From Arthrobacter sp. NicSoilB8 (GTDB lineage: Bacteria; Actinomycetota; Actinomycetes; Actinomycetales; Micrococcaceae): a stretch of DNA of 64,000 nucleotides. A model generated the notes under the pieces. The model was not told the origin of the DNA. It did not search any database and worked only from the letters and a program-made list of their open reading frames with translations. A program made the position numbers and the translations under genes. Positions 1 to 8,445 of this stretch are shown here, piece after piece (within the stretch, counting starts at the first letter, position 1; each line of letters begins with the position of its first letter). The DNA is taken from contig NZ_AP024655.1 of the NCBI RefSeq assembly GCF_019977355.1, positions 2,728,001 through 2,792,000 on the forward strand, given 5' to 3'.

Positions 1-86
1 AGCTTCAGGATCGGCACGGCGAGCAGCAGGACCAGCAGTGCAAACACTCCAGCCGCGATCAGGCCGGCAATATCGCCACCAGACAT
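1..86 (-). CDS. DUF948-type small membrane protein, N-terminal fragment
   Basis: The minus strand opens with an ATG at 84-86 preceded by a strong AAGGAG ribosome binding site around 97-103. The 28 visible residues start MSGGDIAGLIAAG and continue as one hydrophobic segment, then run off the window edge. A short protein with a single N-terminal membrane helix directly downstream of rpsD matches the DUF948 gene that follows rpsD in Arthrobacter-like genomes. That identification rests on position and the helix, because the rest of the protein lies outside the window. Function is unknown. Confidence 0.7.
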   Translation of the reverse strand, partial: MSGGDIAGLIAAGVFALLVLLLAVPILK

Positions 87-226
87 AGACACTCATCTCC
101 TTGAACTGCAGTGGATACCTGCTCGTTGCGTCGGTTCCCGACGGTTTCGTCCGACAGTTTCATCCGACGGTTTCAGCCGGCAGGCAGAAACGGCTCCCGG
201 GGAACTCCCCCAAGTACCTTACATAC

Positions 227-260
227 AAAGAAGCCCGCGGCGCTTGCCACGGGCTTCTTT
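227..260 (-). terminator. Intrinsic terminator after rpsD
   Basis: An inverted repeat with arms AAAGAAGCCCG and CGGGCTTCTTT encloses a short GC-rich loop. It begins 18 bases after the rpsD stop codon on the minus strand. Its perfect outer arms, and the T-rich end on that strand, fit a rho-independent terminator that separates rpsD from the DUF948 gene. Confidence 0.8.
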
Positions 261-278
261 GGAGGTGTTGCCTTCTAT

Positions 279-905
279 TTAGCGTGCGTAGAATTCCACG
301 ACGAGCTGCTCTTCGCAGGTCACGGGGATCTCGGAACGCTTGGGGCGGCGCACCAGGCGGGCCTGGAGGGCGTCAAGCTTGACGTCCAGGTAGGCCGGAA
401 CCATCGGCAGGACGTCGCGGTGAGCGCCGGCTGCTGCAACCTGGAACGGAGGCATGGTCTCGCTGCGGCTGTGAACGTGGACCAGCTGGCCCTCGCCGAC
501 GCGGAAAGACGGGCGGTCAACGCGGATGCCGTCAACCAGGATGTGGCGGTGCACAACCAGCTGGCGGGCCTGGGCGATCGTGCGGGCAAAGCCGGCACGC
601 AGCACGAGGGCGTCGAGACGCATTTCGAGCAGTTCGATCAGGTTTTCACCGGTCAGGCCCTTGGTGCGGCGTGCTTCTTCGAAGGCACGGGTCATCTGGG
701 CTTCGCGGATGCCGTACTGGGCGCGCAGACGCTGCTTTTCGCGCAGACGTACGGCGTAGTCGGAGTCCTGCTTCTTGCGGGCACGGCCGTGCTCACCGGG
801 GCCGTACGGGCGGCGCTCCATGTACTTGGCGGCCTTGGGGGTCAGAGCGATGCCGAGTGCACGCGAAAGGCGTGCGGTACGGCGAGCACGAGTGTTGTTA
901 GCCAC
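279..905 (-). CDS. rpsD: 30S ribosomal protein S4
   Basis: The 208-residue product binds 16S rRNA as a primary assembly protein of the 30S subunit body and helps control decoding accuracy. It starts MANNTRARRTARLSR, carries the basic region ERRPYGPGEHGRARKK, and has an S4 RNA-binding domain around residues 95-160 (RLDALVLRAGFA, then QARQLVVHRHILVDG). This is the usual length for the four-cysteine-free type of S4. The start is GTG at 903-905 with GGAAGG just upstream. It stands alone rather than in the alpha operon, as is common in Actinobacteria, and ends in a clear terminator. Confidence 0.98.
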   Translation of the reverse strand: MANNTRARRTARLSRALGIALTPKAAKYMERRPYGPGEHGRARKKQDSDYAVRLREKQRLRAQYGIREAQMTRAFEEARRTKGLTGENLIELLEMRLDALVLRAGFARTIAQARQLVVHRHILVDGIRVDRPSFRVGEGQLVHVHSRSETMPPFQVAAAGAHRDVLPMVPAYLDVKLDALQARLVRRPKRSEIPVTCEEQLVVEFYAR

Positions 906-1117
906 TTGTGTCCTTCCAATATCTGCGGTGTGTCAGTGTTACTGGCCTCCACGATGGAGAGCATCGGCCAACCGCTGCCTTTTGCTACTGGGCACAGGGC
1001 AACCCTCATCAAATGCTAAGTTTCGATGGATTGTGCGTCCGTGCCTTGCCAGACAACGAACCAGCCTACCATGGCGCGGGCCGCAGGCCGAAGTTCTGCC
1101 CGAAGCCGGCACCGACG

Positions 1118-1516
1118 TCAGATCCGGGCGTGCAAGCCCCGGCCGCCCCTGCGCACGAACGATGCCGCACCCAGGAATTCCACGGCCACGAACGGGTCCG
1201 GACCCACGACCCATTCGTCATGGCCCGGCGGAATGGCGTAGGTGTCGTTGGCGTGGATCATCGAATGCAGCCCCTCGGCCGTTTCGACTTCCATCACTCC
1301 GGAAATGCAAAAACCGAGATGGTGGTGCAGGCAGGCGTCGGTCTGCTCGTAGGGTTTGGTGCTCTCCGACCAGCGCCAGCCCGGTGCGAGAATCAACTTG
1401 GCGACCGAGTAGTCGTTAACGGTGCAGAGGTCGAATTCGGCCTTGTCCGGGCACCGCTTCCTGTCGGGCACGTCGAAAGACTTCACTGCCATGGCGGTAA
1501 CGAAATTCATGGTCAT
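1118..1516 (-). CDS. Cupin-domain protein
   Basis: A 132-residue single-domain protein. The cupin fold is suggested by a first motif with clustered histidines (DACLHHHLGFCISG, about residues 60-73) and a second PPGHDEWVVG motif (about 96-105), which together would bind one metal ion. Such small cupins act as metal-dependent enzymes or ligand sensors; the substrate cannot be read from sequence. A second in-frame ATG lies two codons in. A consensus-like promoter lies about 160 bases upstream, so the gene is probably transcribed alone. It sits between rpsD and rarA without an obvious functional link. Confidence 0.75.
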   Translation of the reverse strand: MTMNFVTAMAVKSFDVPDRKRCPDKAEFDLCTVNDYSVAKLILAPGWRWSESTKPYEQTDACLHHHLGFCISGVMEVETAEGLHSMIHANDTYAIPPGHDEWVVGPDPFVAVEFLGAASFVRRGGRGLHARI

Positions 1517-1677
1517 GGGACACTACCTGGGGACTGGGCGGGACGCTCGCGCTGGAAACCTTGGATGGAGCGAAGCCGGCTGACGTTCCGGGGTGCGGTA
1601 GCCAGAGCCGGCCAAATGAGCCGCGCTGTCCCCTGCGCCGCATGGACAGTCAGCAGATCCATGCTGACCGTAATTCC

Positions 1678-1705
1678 ACGTTAGACCTCCTACCCCCTAT
1701 GTCAA
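1678..1705 (-). promoter_or_regulatory. Sigma70-type promoter for the cupin gene
   Basis: On the minus strand there is a perfect -35 TTGACA (1700-1705), a 16-base spacer and a -10 TAACGT (1678-1683). It points at the cupin gene, giving a leader of about 150 bases. The 311-base gap 1517-1827 holds this promoter and, nearer rarA, short direct repeats of GGTCAGG-like sequence around 1770-1805. No other gene was seen there. Confidence 0.65.
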
Positions 1706-1827
1706 CGGTGGATTCCGGCGCCATGGACCCCCAGCTGGCCAGCCGCCAGGCCAGGAACGGAACAGAGTCCGGCCAGGGGCAGGTCAGGTGCAGGTCAGGG
1801 GCAGAACCGGCTCAGAAAACGGGCAGA

Positions 1828-3387
1828 TTACTTGCCGCGGATGATTTTCCGGAGCCGCTCAAGCCGGGTGGAAATGTCGCGTTCGGCCCCGTTGGCAGTG
1901 GGTTCGTAGTAATTCCGGCCCACGAGGTCGTCCGGCGGGTACTGCTGCGTGGCCACGGCATGCGGTGCGTCATGGGCGTATTTGTAGCCTTTGCCGTGGC
2001 CCAACTGTTTGGAGCCCGGGTAGTGGGCGTCGCGCAGATGGGCCGGGACCCCGTTCCCGAGCCCGGCCCGGACATCGGCGATCGCCTGGTTGATCCCCAT
2101 ATAGGCGGCGTTTGACTTCGGCGCGGTGGCCAGGTGCACCACGGCCTCGGCGAGGATGATCCGGCCTTCCGGCATGCCGATCAGCTGGACGGCCTGGGCT
2201 GCCGCGACGGCGGTCTGCAGGGCCGTCGGGTCAGCCATGCCGACGTCCTCGGCCGCGGAGATCACGATCCGGCGGGCCACGAACCGCGGGTCCTCTCCGG
2301 CCTCGAGCATCCGGGCGAGATAGTGCAGGGCGGCGTCGACGTCCGAGCCACGGATCGATTTGATGAACGCGCTGGCGACGTCGTAGTGCTGGTCCCCGGC
2401 CCGGTCGTAGCGAACGGAGGCGACATCCAGGGCCCGCTCTGTGTGCTTGAGTTCAATACTCACCGGAGCATCCCCGGCCGCCCCGGCGGCTGCACCGGCG
2501 ACGCCTGCGTCGATGTCGTCCGCATCACCGAAGGCGACGCCGGCGGCGGCCTCGAGTGCCGTCAGGGCACGGCGGGCGTCGCCGCCGGAAAGCCGGACCA
2601 GGTGCGCCAGCGCGTCGGCACTGAGTCTTGCTTTGCCGTTGAGGCCGCGGACATCCGTGACGGCCCGCTGGAGCAGGCCCTCGACGTCGGCGTCGGTGAG
2701 CGGTTTGAGGGTCAGCAGCAGCGAGCGGGACAGCAGCGGGGACACCACGGAGAAGGAAGGGTTTTCGGTGGTGGCCGCCACGAGCACCACCCAGCGGTTC
2801 TCGACGCCGGGCAGCAGCGCGTCCTGCTGCGCCTTGTTGAAGCGGTGGATCTCGTCGAGGAACAGGACCGTGGTGGTCTTGAAGAGGTCGCGCGCCGTCA
2901 GGGCCTCATCCATGACGCGGCGGACGTCCTTGACGCCGGCGGTGATGGCGGAGAGTTCGACGAATTTCCTGCCGGGGCCCTTCGCAATCACGTGGGCAAG
3001 GGTGGTCTTGCCGGTTCCGGGTGGACCCCAAAGGATCACCGAGCTCGGTCCGGCCGGTCCGGTCGCGTTGGAACCGGCGGCCAGCTGGCGCAGCGGGGAG
3101 CCCTGGCCGAGCAGGTGCTGCTGGCCCACCACGTCATCCAGGGTGCGCGGCCGCATCCGGACGGCGAGCGGGCTGCGCGGCGACCCGGCCCCCGAGGGAC
3201 GGGGAGCCTGACGGGGAGCCGGACGGGGAGCCGGACGGGTTCCGGACCCGGCGCTGCCGGATTCGTCGCCGCCGTCGCTGATTCCGGCGACGCTGATTCC
3301 GGGGTCGCTGATTCCGCCGTCGACGTCGTCTGCGTCGGCATCATTTCTGTCGGCAGCGTCCCGCCCTGCGCCAAAGAGATCATCCAC
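1828..3387 (-). CDS. rarA: Replication-associated recombination protein RarA (MgsA), AAA+ ATPase
   Basis: A clamp-loader-like AAA+ ATPase that acts at stalled replication forks. In 519 residues it shows Walker [10 protein letters not shown] (121-129), Walker [11 protein letters not shown] (174-183), a sensor region with ATTENPSF, and the C-terminal tetramerisation domain typical of the WRIP1/RarA family ([16 protein letters not shown]; later [14 protein letters not shown]). The N-terminal 75 residues are an unusual low-complexity extension rich in Asp, Gly and Pro, with [13 protein letters not shown] encoded by near-perfect 12-bp tandem repeats around 3195-3240. The start is GTG at 3385-3387; the conserved domain would also allow a later start. 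The family assignment is secure. Confidence 0.95.
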   Translation of the reverse strand: MDDLFGAGRDAADRNDADADDVDGGISDPGISVAGISDGGDESGSAGSGTRPAPRPAPRQAPRPSGAGSPRSPLAVRMRPRTLDDVVGQQHLLGQGSPLRQLAAGSNATGPAGPSSVILWGPPGTGKTTLAHVIAKGPGRKFVELSAITAGVKDVRRVMDEALTARDLFKTTTVLFLDEIHRFNKAQQDALLPGVENRWVVLVAATTENPSFSVVSPLLSRSLLLTLKPLTDADVEGLLQRAVTDVRGLNGKARLSADALAHLVRLSGGDARRALTALEAAAGVAFGDADDIDAGVAGAAAGAAGDAPVSIELKHTERALDVASVRYDRAGDQHYDVASAFIKSIRGSDVDAALHYLARMLEAGEDPRFVARRIVISAAEDVGMADPTALQTAVAAAQAVQLIGMPEGRIILAEAVVHLATAPKSNAAYMGINQAIADVRAGLGNGVPAHLRDAHYPGSKQLGHGKGYKYAHDAPHAVATQQYPPDDLVGRNYYEPTANGAERDISTRLERLRKIIRGK

Positions 3388-3460
3388 ATAGATAGGCTAC
3401 TTCTAGTTCCCGCCCGGACTGACACCGTCCTGCCCGCTACCCCGCACTGGAGAGCCTGCC

Positions 3461-4108
3461 ATGCCCAGCCCCGAGTCCCGTGTGGCCTTCGTTTCCGGCG
3501 CCCGGCTTCCGGGCTGGGTGGATCGCTTCGCAGCGAGTCATGGCGCGCTGCTGGAGGAGGAGCTCGACGCCGGCCTGCAGCTGCGCGCCGCGGACGGCGC
3601 CGTGGCGCTGCTGCAAGCGCCCTGGCCCGTTGACGGCCGGCCCGGGCACGGCGGCGACGCGGTGGCACGGCTGGCTTCCCTGGCCGGGCAGCCCCGGAGC
3701 ATCGGTACCGTGCTGGTCCGCCGCGGCGGATATTCGGTGGCGGTGGTCAGCAGCGGCGCCGTGCTGGCGTCCAAAACCGGCACCCGTCACGTCCAGTCAC
3801 GGACCGCTGCCGGCGGCTGGTCGCAGCAGCGCTTCGCCCGGCGGCGCGCCAACCAGGCCGATGCCCTCGTCGAAGCGGTTGCCGTGCACGCCGGGAGAAT
3901 CTTCGCGGCGCACCGGATCGAGTATCTGGCGCCGGGCGGCGACCGGACTTTGGCCGATCAGGTCCTCGCCGAGCCGGTCCTGAAGCGCTACGCCGTCCTG
4001 CCGCGGCTGGCGTTCCTGGACGTCCCGGATCCGCGCGCCACGGTCCTCAAGAAGGCCGCCGCGGAGCTGTGCTCGGTGCGGATCCTGGTGACCGATCCGG
4101 CGCCGTAG
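3461..4108 (+). CDS. acVLRF1-family peptidyl-tRNA hydrolase (Vms1-like release factor)
   Basis: A 215-residue protein related to the Vms1/ANKZF1 (VLRF1) and eRF1 fold. In eukaryotes such proteins release nascent chains from stalled 60S subunits. The diagnostic stretch is KTGTRHVQ, then GGWSQQRFARRRANQ at about residues 125-140; it resembles the catalytic Gly-Ser/Gln loop of Vms1. The N-terminal half (WVDRF, then RRGGYSVAVV) fits the family. ATG at 3461 has a GGAG site eight bases upstream. The gene is transcribed away from rarA and converges with the ferredoxin gene over a shared hairpin. The family call comes from motif recognition and is reasonably firm; its ribosome-rescue role here is inferred. 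Confidence 0.8.
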   Translation: MPSPESRVAFVSGARLPGWVDRFAASHGALLEEELDAGLQLRAADGAVALLQAPWPVDGRPGHGGDAVARLASLAGQPRSIGTVLVRRGGYSVAVVSSGAVLASKTGTRHVQSRTAAGGWSQQRFARRRANQADALVEAVAVHAGRIFAAHRIEYLAPGGDRTLADQVLAEPVLKRYAVLPRLAFLDVPDPRATVLKKAAAELCSVRILVTDPAP

Positions 4109-4112
4109 GAAC

Positions 4113-4154
4113 GGCCGCCGTTCCATCCCCCAAGGTGCAGATGGAACGACGGCC
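4113..4154. terminator. Bidirectional hairpin between convergent genes
   Basis: Arms GGCCGCCGTTCCATC (4113-4127) and GATGGAACGACGGCC (4140-4154) pair over 15 bases with one G-T wobble around a 12-base loop. It starts four bases after the stop of the peptidyl-tRNA hydrolase gene and lies 30 bases beyond the ferredoxin stop, so it can end transcription from both sides. Confidence 0.75.
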
Positions 4155-4184
4155 TCTTCGCTACCCGGCTCCCTGGCGCCGCAG

Positions 4185-4508
4185 CTACTCCTCCGGCGCC
4201 AGAGTGACGGTGGCGCCGTTGAGTTCGCGGCTGAAGTCGAGCTGGCAGGAGAGCCTGGAGCCGCATTCCTGGTAGCCCTCGGCCTCGGCCAGCACCTCGA
4301 GTTCGTCCTCGCTGCGTTCGGCCACGGTGTCGAAGACCTCCTTCTCAAGGAAGACGTGGCAGGTGGCACAGGAGGCTGTGCCGCCGCAGGATGCCAGGAC
4401 CGGGAGGTCGTTGTCGCGGAGGGCCTCCATCAGGGTCTGGTCCGGCTCCCATTCGAGGCTGTGGGTGGACCCCTCGCGGTCGACGACGGTGAGTTTGTTA
4501 TTGCTCAT
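4185..4508 (-). CDS. Adrenodoxin-type [2Fe-2S] ferredoxin
   Basis: A 107-residue electron carrier. Cysteines at 41, 47, 50 and 88 give the C-x5-C-x2-C...C pattern (CGGTASCATC, then SRLSCQL) of vertebrate/putidaredoxin-type ferredoxins that feed electrons to bacterial class I P450s. An extra Cys lies at 82. It is the last gene of the P450-reductase-ferredoxin set, with 50 bases to the reductase, and most likely links that reductase to the P450. It ends at the bidirectional hairpin. Confidence 0.93.
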   Translation of the reverse strand: MSNNKLTVVDREGSTHSLEWEPDQTLMEALRDNDLPVLASCGGTASCATCHVFLEKEVFDTVAERSEDELEVLAEAEGYQECGSRLSCQLDFSRELNGATVTLAPEE

Positions 4509-4558
4509 GGTTGTTCCTTAGTTTTCAGGCAGCCACAGTTTTCAGGCAGCTGCGGTTT

Positions 4559-5812
4559 TCAGGCAGCCGCGAACGCGGCGTCGGCCAGCGGGGTGCCGGG
4601 ATCGGCGGCGAGCAACGGGTCAATCCGCGCCTTCCGGACGATCAGTTTCCTGGCCGGCCGGAAGTCGGTCAGGCCTGCGATGGTGTCGACGGCGGCGAGG
4701 CGCCCGTCCCGGAGATAGACCACCGAGAACCTGCCGTCCGCCGGGGCTCCGCGCACGATCACCTCGTCAGCCGGGTGGCGGACCCCGGCCGTCTGCAGCC
4801 GGACACCGTGCTGCACCGTCCAGAACCACGGGATTTCCGGCTCTGCGGCGTCCTGGCCGGTGATGTCCGCCGCCACCCTGTCGGCCTGCCCCATCGCGTT
4901 CTGGATGCATTCGAGGCGCTGGCTGGCGCCGTCGATGCTGCTGGTGAAGCGCGTGACGTCGCCGGTGGCGTAGATGTCCGGAACGGAGGTCCGGCCATCC
5001 CCGTCCACGAGGATCCCGTCCCGGCACTCGAGTCCGGCACAGGCGGCGAGTTCCTGGTTGGGCACCACGCCGATTCCGGCGAGGACGACGTCGGCCGGGT
5101 AGGAGCTGCCGTCGGCGGTGACCACCCGTTCGGCCCGTTCGTCCCCTTCGATAGCGGTGACCGCGGCACCGAAGACGAACCGGACGCCGTTTCGTTCATG
5201 AAGCTGCTCGAAGAAGCGGGACACCGGTTCGGAGGTCACGCGGCTCATCACACGGTCCTGGAATTCGAGCACCGTGACCTCGCAGCCCCGGGCGGAAGCA
5301 GCGGCCGCGACTTCCAGGCCGATGTACCCGGCGCCGATAATGGCGACCCGGGCGCCGGGGACGAGGGCGCGCTTGAGTTCCAGGGCGTCATCCCGGGTCC
5401 GCAGGGCCTGCACCCCGGGAAGGCCCGCCCCGGGGACCGTCAGGGACCTGGCCCGCGAACCGGTGGCTATGACGAGGCGGTGGTAACCCTGGCGGCTGCC
5501 GTCGGACAGCTGGAGGGTCCGCGCGGCCGGGTCCAGGGCGTCGACGGTGAGCCCGGCCCGCCGGTCAATGTGCTTGTCCTCGTAGAACTTCTCCTTGCGC
5601 AGCACGGCGGACTCATCCGGGGCGCCCGCCTTCAGGAGTTCCTTGGACAGCGGAGGGCGTTCGTAGGGCGTCTCCTTTTCGGCTTCGAGCAGCAGGATAT
5701 CCCCGCCCCAGCCGCGGGTGCGCAGTCCTGCGGCCACCGCGACACCGGAATGACCGGCGCCGATGATGACGATTGGATTCAGACCGTTCCCGGTGGGCTG
5801 CCGGCTAGACAT
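4559..5812 (-). CDS. FAD-dependent ferredoxin reductase (putidaredoxin-reductase-like)
   Basis: A 417-residue NAD(P)H:ferredoxin oxidoreductase. It has an N-terminal FAD-binding GxGxxG (IIGAGHSGVAVAAG, about 16-29), the PPLSKELL motif, a second NAD(P)H-binding Rossmann motif (IIGAGYIGLEVAA, about 152-164) and the FAD motif IYATGDVTRF (about 280). Size and order match reductases of class I P450 systems. Its ATG overlaps the last eight bases of the P450 gene, so the two are translationally coupled. It should oxidise NAD(P)H and reduce the neighbouring ferredoxin. Confidence 0.93.
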   Translation of the reverse strand: MSSRQPTGNGLNPIVIIGAGHSGVAVAAGLRTRGWGGDILLLEAEKETPYERPPLSKELLKAGAPDESAVLRKEKFYEDKHIDRRAGLTVDALDPAARTLQLSDGSRQGYHRLVIATGSRARSLTVPGAGLPGVQALRTRDDALELKRALVPGARVAIIGAGYIGLEVAAAASARGCEVTVLEFQDRVMSRVTSEPVSRFFEQLHERNGVRFVFGAAVTAIEGDERAERVVTADGSSYPADVVLAGIGVVPNQELAACAGLECRDGILVDGDGRTSVPDIYATGDVTRFTSSIDGASQRLECIQNAMGQADRVAADITGQDAAEPEIPWFWTVQHGVRLQTAGVRHPADEVIVRGAPADGRFSVVYLRDGRLAAVDTIAGLTDFRPARKLIVRKARIDPLLAADPGTPLADAAFAAA

Positions 5813-7082
5813 TGAACTTCTCCAGCTTCACGTGCAGGTGCTCCGGCCCCGAGTTGGTCAGATTGTTGCCCCGGACGTATTCGATCGGCTTGTCCTGGCT
5901 GAGGGCCAGGGAGCCAAGCTTTGCGGCGAGGAGTTCCACCGTCACCACCGTTTCCAGCCTGGCCAGCGGGGCGCCGAGGCAGCTGTGCACGCCGTGGCCG
6001 AAGCCGAGGTGACCGTCGGTGTTGCGGTCCATGTCGAATCTCTCGCCGTCGGGGTACTTGTTGCTGTCGCGGTTCGCGGCGGCGGGCAGCAGCCGGACGA
6101 TGGCGCCGGCCGGGAGGCGCACGCCGGCGACTTCGACTTCTTCGGTGGTGATCCGGCTGGCGCGCTGCACCGTTCCGCGGAAGCGGGCCAGTTCCTCCAC
6201 GAAGAGGCTCGCCTCGGCGGGGTTCTGCCGGATCCGGTGCAGCAGTTCAGGCTGTTCGCTGAAGACCCGGAAGGCATTGGCAAGCAGGATGGTGGTGGTG
6301 TCATGGCCGGCGACAAAGACGAAGGCGCAGAGTTCCTTGGCTTCCTTCTCGCTGAGCAGGCCCTCCTTCCACATCCGGGCGATGTGGCCGCCCACCGACT
6401 CGCTTCCCTCGGCGTGGAGGCGTTCCATGGTGTCCTTCAAATACGCGAAGAACTCGAACGTGCTCTGTTCGTCGGTGCCCGTGCCCTGCGCGTTGCGGGC
6501 CAACCGGCCGAAGTAGCTGAAGGTCTCGTCGGACCAGAACTTCATCTTTTCGAAGTCCGACGCCGGGACGTCCAGCAGGGCGCTGATGGTGGACATGCTC
6601 AACGGGATCGCGTAGTCGTCGACGGCGTCCCCGCCTCCCGCCGCGATCATCGGGTCAAGGTATTTGTGGGCGTTTTCGCGGACCCGCTCCTCGAAGCGGG
6701 CGATCGCCTTTGGCGTGAAGGCCTGCGCAACCACCTGGCGCAGTCGGGTGTGGTTGGGCGCGTCGAACAGGGTCAAAAAGGTCAGCGGTACCGGGTCCAC
6801 GACCTGGGAGGAGAAGACCTTGGGGGCGCGCATGGCCTTGCGGACGTCGTCGTAACGGGAGATGAACCAGACGTCCGAGACCGGCGAGGCGGCGCGGAGG
6901 ACCGGGGCGTTCTCGCGCATCCATGCGTAGTGCGCATACGGATCCCCCTGCGTTCCGTCGTCGACGACCTTGAACGGCGCCATGCCGTCCGGCCAGGCGA
7001 GTTCATGGGAGTATGGCGGCAATTCGGCCGGCCCGGAGGGAGAGACTTCTTCGGGGCATAGTTCTGTGGTGGCGGCAGACAT
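5805..7082 (-). CDS. Cytochrome P450 monooxygenase
   Basis: A soluble 425-residue bacterial P450 that would hydroxylate a small substrate with O2 and two electrons from the adjacent ferredoxin. Visible landmarks are the I-helix oxygen-activation motif AGHDTTT (258-264), an ExxR in the K helix near 'EELARFRG', and the heme-binding loop FGHGVHSCLG (361-370) with Cys368 as the heme ligand. There is no membrane anchor. It heads an operon with the reductase (8-base overlap) and ferredoxin. ATG at 7080-7082 has an AAGGA site upstream. The CYP family cannot be fixed by eye. Context, with two ring-desaturase-like flavoproteins nearby, points to an alicyclic or terpenoid-like substrate. Confidence 0.96.
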   Translation of the reverse strand: MSAATTELCPEEVSPSGPAELPPYSHELAWPDGMAPFKVVDDGTQGDPYAHYAWMRENAPVLRAASPVSDVWFISRYDDVRKAMRAPKVFSSQVVDPVPLTFLTLFDAPNHTRLRQVVAQAFTPKAIARFEERVRENAHKYLDPMIAAGGGDAVDDYAIPLSMSTISALLDVPASDFEKMKFWSDETFSYFGRLARNAQGTGTDEQSTFEFFAYLKDTMERLHAEGSESVGGHIARMWKEGLLSEKEAKELCAFVFVAGHDTTTILLANAFRVFSEQPELLHRIRQNPAEASLFVEELARFRGTVQRASRITTEEVEVAGVRLPAGAIVRLLPAAANRDSNKYPDGERFDMDRNTDGHLGFGHGVHSCLGAPLARLETVVTVELLAAKLGSLALSQDKPIEYVRGNNLTNSGPEHLHVKLEKFNV

Positions 7083-7163
7083 CGTTGTCCTTCTTTCGGA
7101 GTACGCCGACGTGATCTACGTCTCAACCAACAGTGCCAACTGGGGGCCGGGCCGCCCCATAGG

Positions 7164-7180
7164 CCTTCCGTTCATCGGTT
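7164..7180. promoter_or_regulatory. Candidate operator upstream of the P450 operon
   Basis: The 12-mer CCGTTCATCGGT (7168-7179) lies about 85 bases upstream of the P450 start. The same 12-mer, also preceded by CCTT, recurs at 11088-11099 just before the short-chain dehydrogenase gene. Its core CCG-N5-CGG is an imperfect palindrome. It could bind one of the two IclR regulators of the cluster; this is inference from two occurrences. Confidence 0.35.
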
Positions 7181-7223
7181 GTGAAAGCCGCCTGCCGGTG
7201 CTCCTGTCAGGCGCCCGTTCCCC

Positions 7224-7469
7224 CTAAGCGCCGACCTTGCTCTTCACCGGGGTTGCAGGCAGGCTCGCAGCCCACGCAATGCCGACGGCGATCTGCAATA
7301 CACTGATGGTCCGCGTCACCTGGGGATGCTGGGCGAACATGCGCATGCACTTGCGCCACGGTTCGGGCCCGATCTCCCACCGGGTGCAGTGCTGGACCGG
7401 AAACAACGCTCCGAGGACACCGTCGCCGATGGCCATCATGGCTACGGATTCCGCAATAACAACTCTCAT
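7224..7469 (-). CDS. Small hypothetical protein, probably membrane-associated (81 aa)
   Basis: The ATG at 7467-7469 has an excellent GGAGG seven bases upstream, which is the main reason to accept this short gene. The product begins MRVVIAESVAMM and has two hydrophobic stretches (about 5-24 and 53-71) around a central basic, aromatic part with WEIGPEPWRKCMRMF. The two-helix layout recalls small inner-membrane proteins of unknown function; no family was recognised with confidence. It lies between the P450 and IclR genes on the same strand, so it may belong to the catabolic block. Its stop at 7224 is about 140 bases before the P450 start. Confidence 0.55.
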   Translation of the reverse strand: MRVVIAESVAMMAIGDGVLGALFPVQHCTRWEIGPEPWRKCMRMFAQHPQVTRTISVLQIAVGIAWAASLPATPVKSKVGA

Positions 7470-7650
7470 GAAACGCCTCCAGGAACTCTGGCAGTGGACG
7501 CCCCGCCCGCATGCCGGGCGCTGGAGGGGCAACGGCCCCTCCTCGCTCCCGACTATTCCCCGGCCACACCGGGTGACCCAAGTGCTGAAAGACCCGGACC
7601 GGCTGGACTGCGGGACCCGGAGCCGGCCGGTTAGAGTCAGATGCTGCCGG

Positions 7651-8424
7651 TCAGAAACGCCGAGGCTCGGGAGCGGAGGCCTTGAGGGCACGGGCAATCC
7701 CGTGGGCGGCCGTCAGCAGCGCCGGGACCGTAAGGGGCACGGCGGCTTCGCCCCTGGGAACAATGGCGTTGAGCGCGGCCGCGACCGTGCCGTCCGGGCC
7801 GAAGACCGGAACGGCGATGCCGGTCCATTCGGTCACCCCGATTCCCGGGATGGCGACGAAACCGCGCTGCCTGATCTCAGCCAAATGCTTCCGGATCAGC
7901 GGAGGGTCCGTAATGGTCTCCCGGGTGACCTGTTCCAGCCGGCCGGAGAGTACTTCCGCCTGGACGGCAGGCGCCGAGTACGCGAGCAGGACGAGCCCGG
8001 AGGACGAGGCATGGATCGGCATTCTCTGCGCGATGTGGGCCGCCCGCAGGCTGGAATCCGGCGAGGAAAGCCGCTCGACGTAGAGCACCGTGCCGTGGTC
8101 CAGCACGGCGAGGGTTGTGTGCTGGTGCACGGCGGCCTGGACATCGTCCATATACGGCAGCGCCACCTCGCGGAGATTCAGCGCCCTCGACCCACGGGCC
8201 GCGAGTTCCCACATCCGCATCCCCGACCGCAGGTTCCCGTCCGGCAACCGCTCGATCAGGCCGTGCAGCACCAGGTCGTCCACGAGCCGGTGGGCGGTGG
8301 TCAAGGGCAGGCCGGCTCTGCGGGCAAGGCCGGAGAGCGTCATAGTGGGCAGGTCCCGGTCGAACGCGCTCATAAGCCGCACGACGCGGCTGATGACCGA
8401 TTCGCCGGTCGGCGAATTCGCCAC
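7651..8424 (-). CDS. IclR-family transcriptional regulator (1)
   Basis: A 257-residue regulator with an N-terminal winged helix-turn-helix (about 1-75; LARRAGLPLTTAHRLVDDL) and a C-terminal IclR effector-binding domain (about 80-250; LAEIRQRGFVAIPG, then GIAVPVFGPDG). IclR proteins commonly control catabolism of aromatic and other carboxylic acids in response to a pathway metabolite. It begins MANSPTGES and is clearly a paralogue of the second IclR gene at 10291, with a near-identical N-terminus and conserved blocks throughout. The start is GTG. It lies 21 bases downstream of the flavoprotein gene and is probably co-transcribed with it. Confidence 0.93.
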   Translation of the reverse strand: MANSPTGESVISRVVRLMSAFDRDLPTMTLSGLARRAGLPLTTAHRLVDDLVLHGLIERLPDGNLRSGMRMWELAARGSRALNLREVALPYMDDVQAAVHQHTTLAVLDHGTVLYVERLSSPDSSLRAAHIAQRMPIHASSSGLVLLAYSAPAVQAEVLSGRLEQVTRETITDPPLIRKHLAEIRQRGFVAIPGIGVTEWTGIAVPVFGPDGTVAAALNAIVPRGEAAVPLTVPALLTAAHGIARALKASAPEPRRF

Positions 8425-8445
8425 GGTGCGCTCCGCAGCCCGAGG

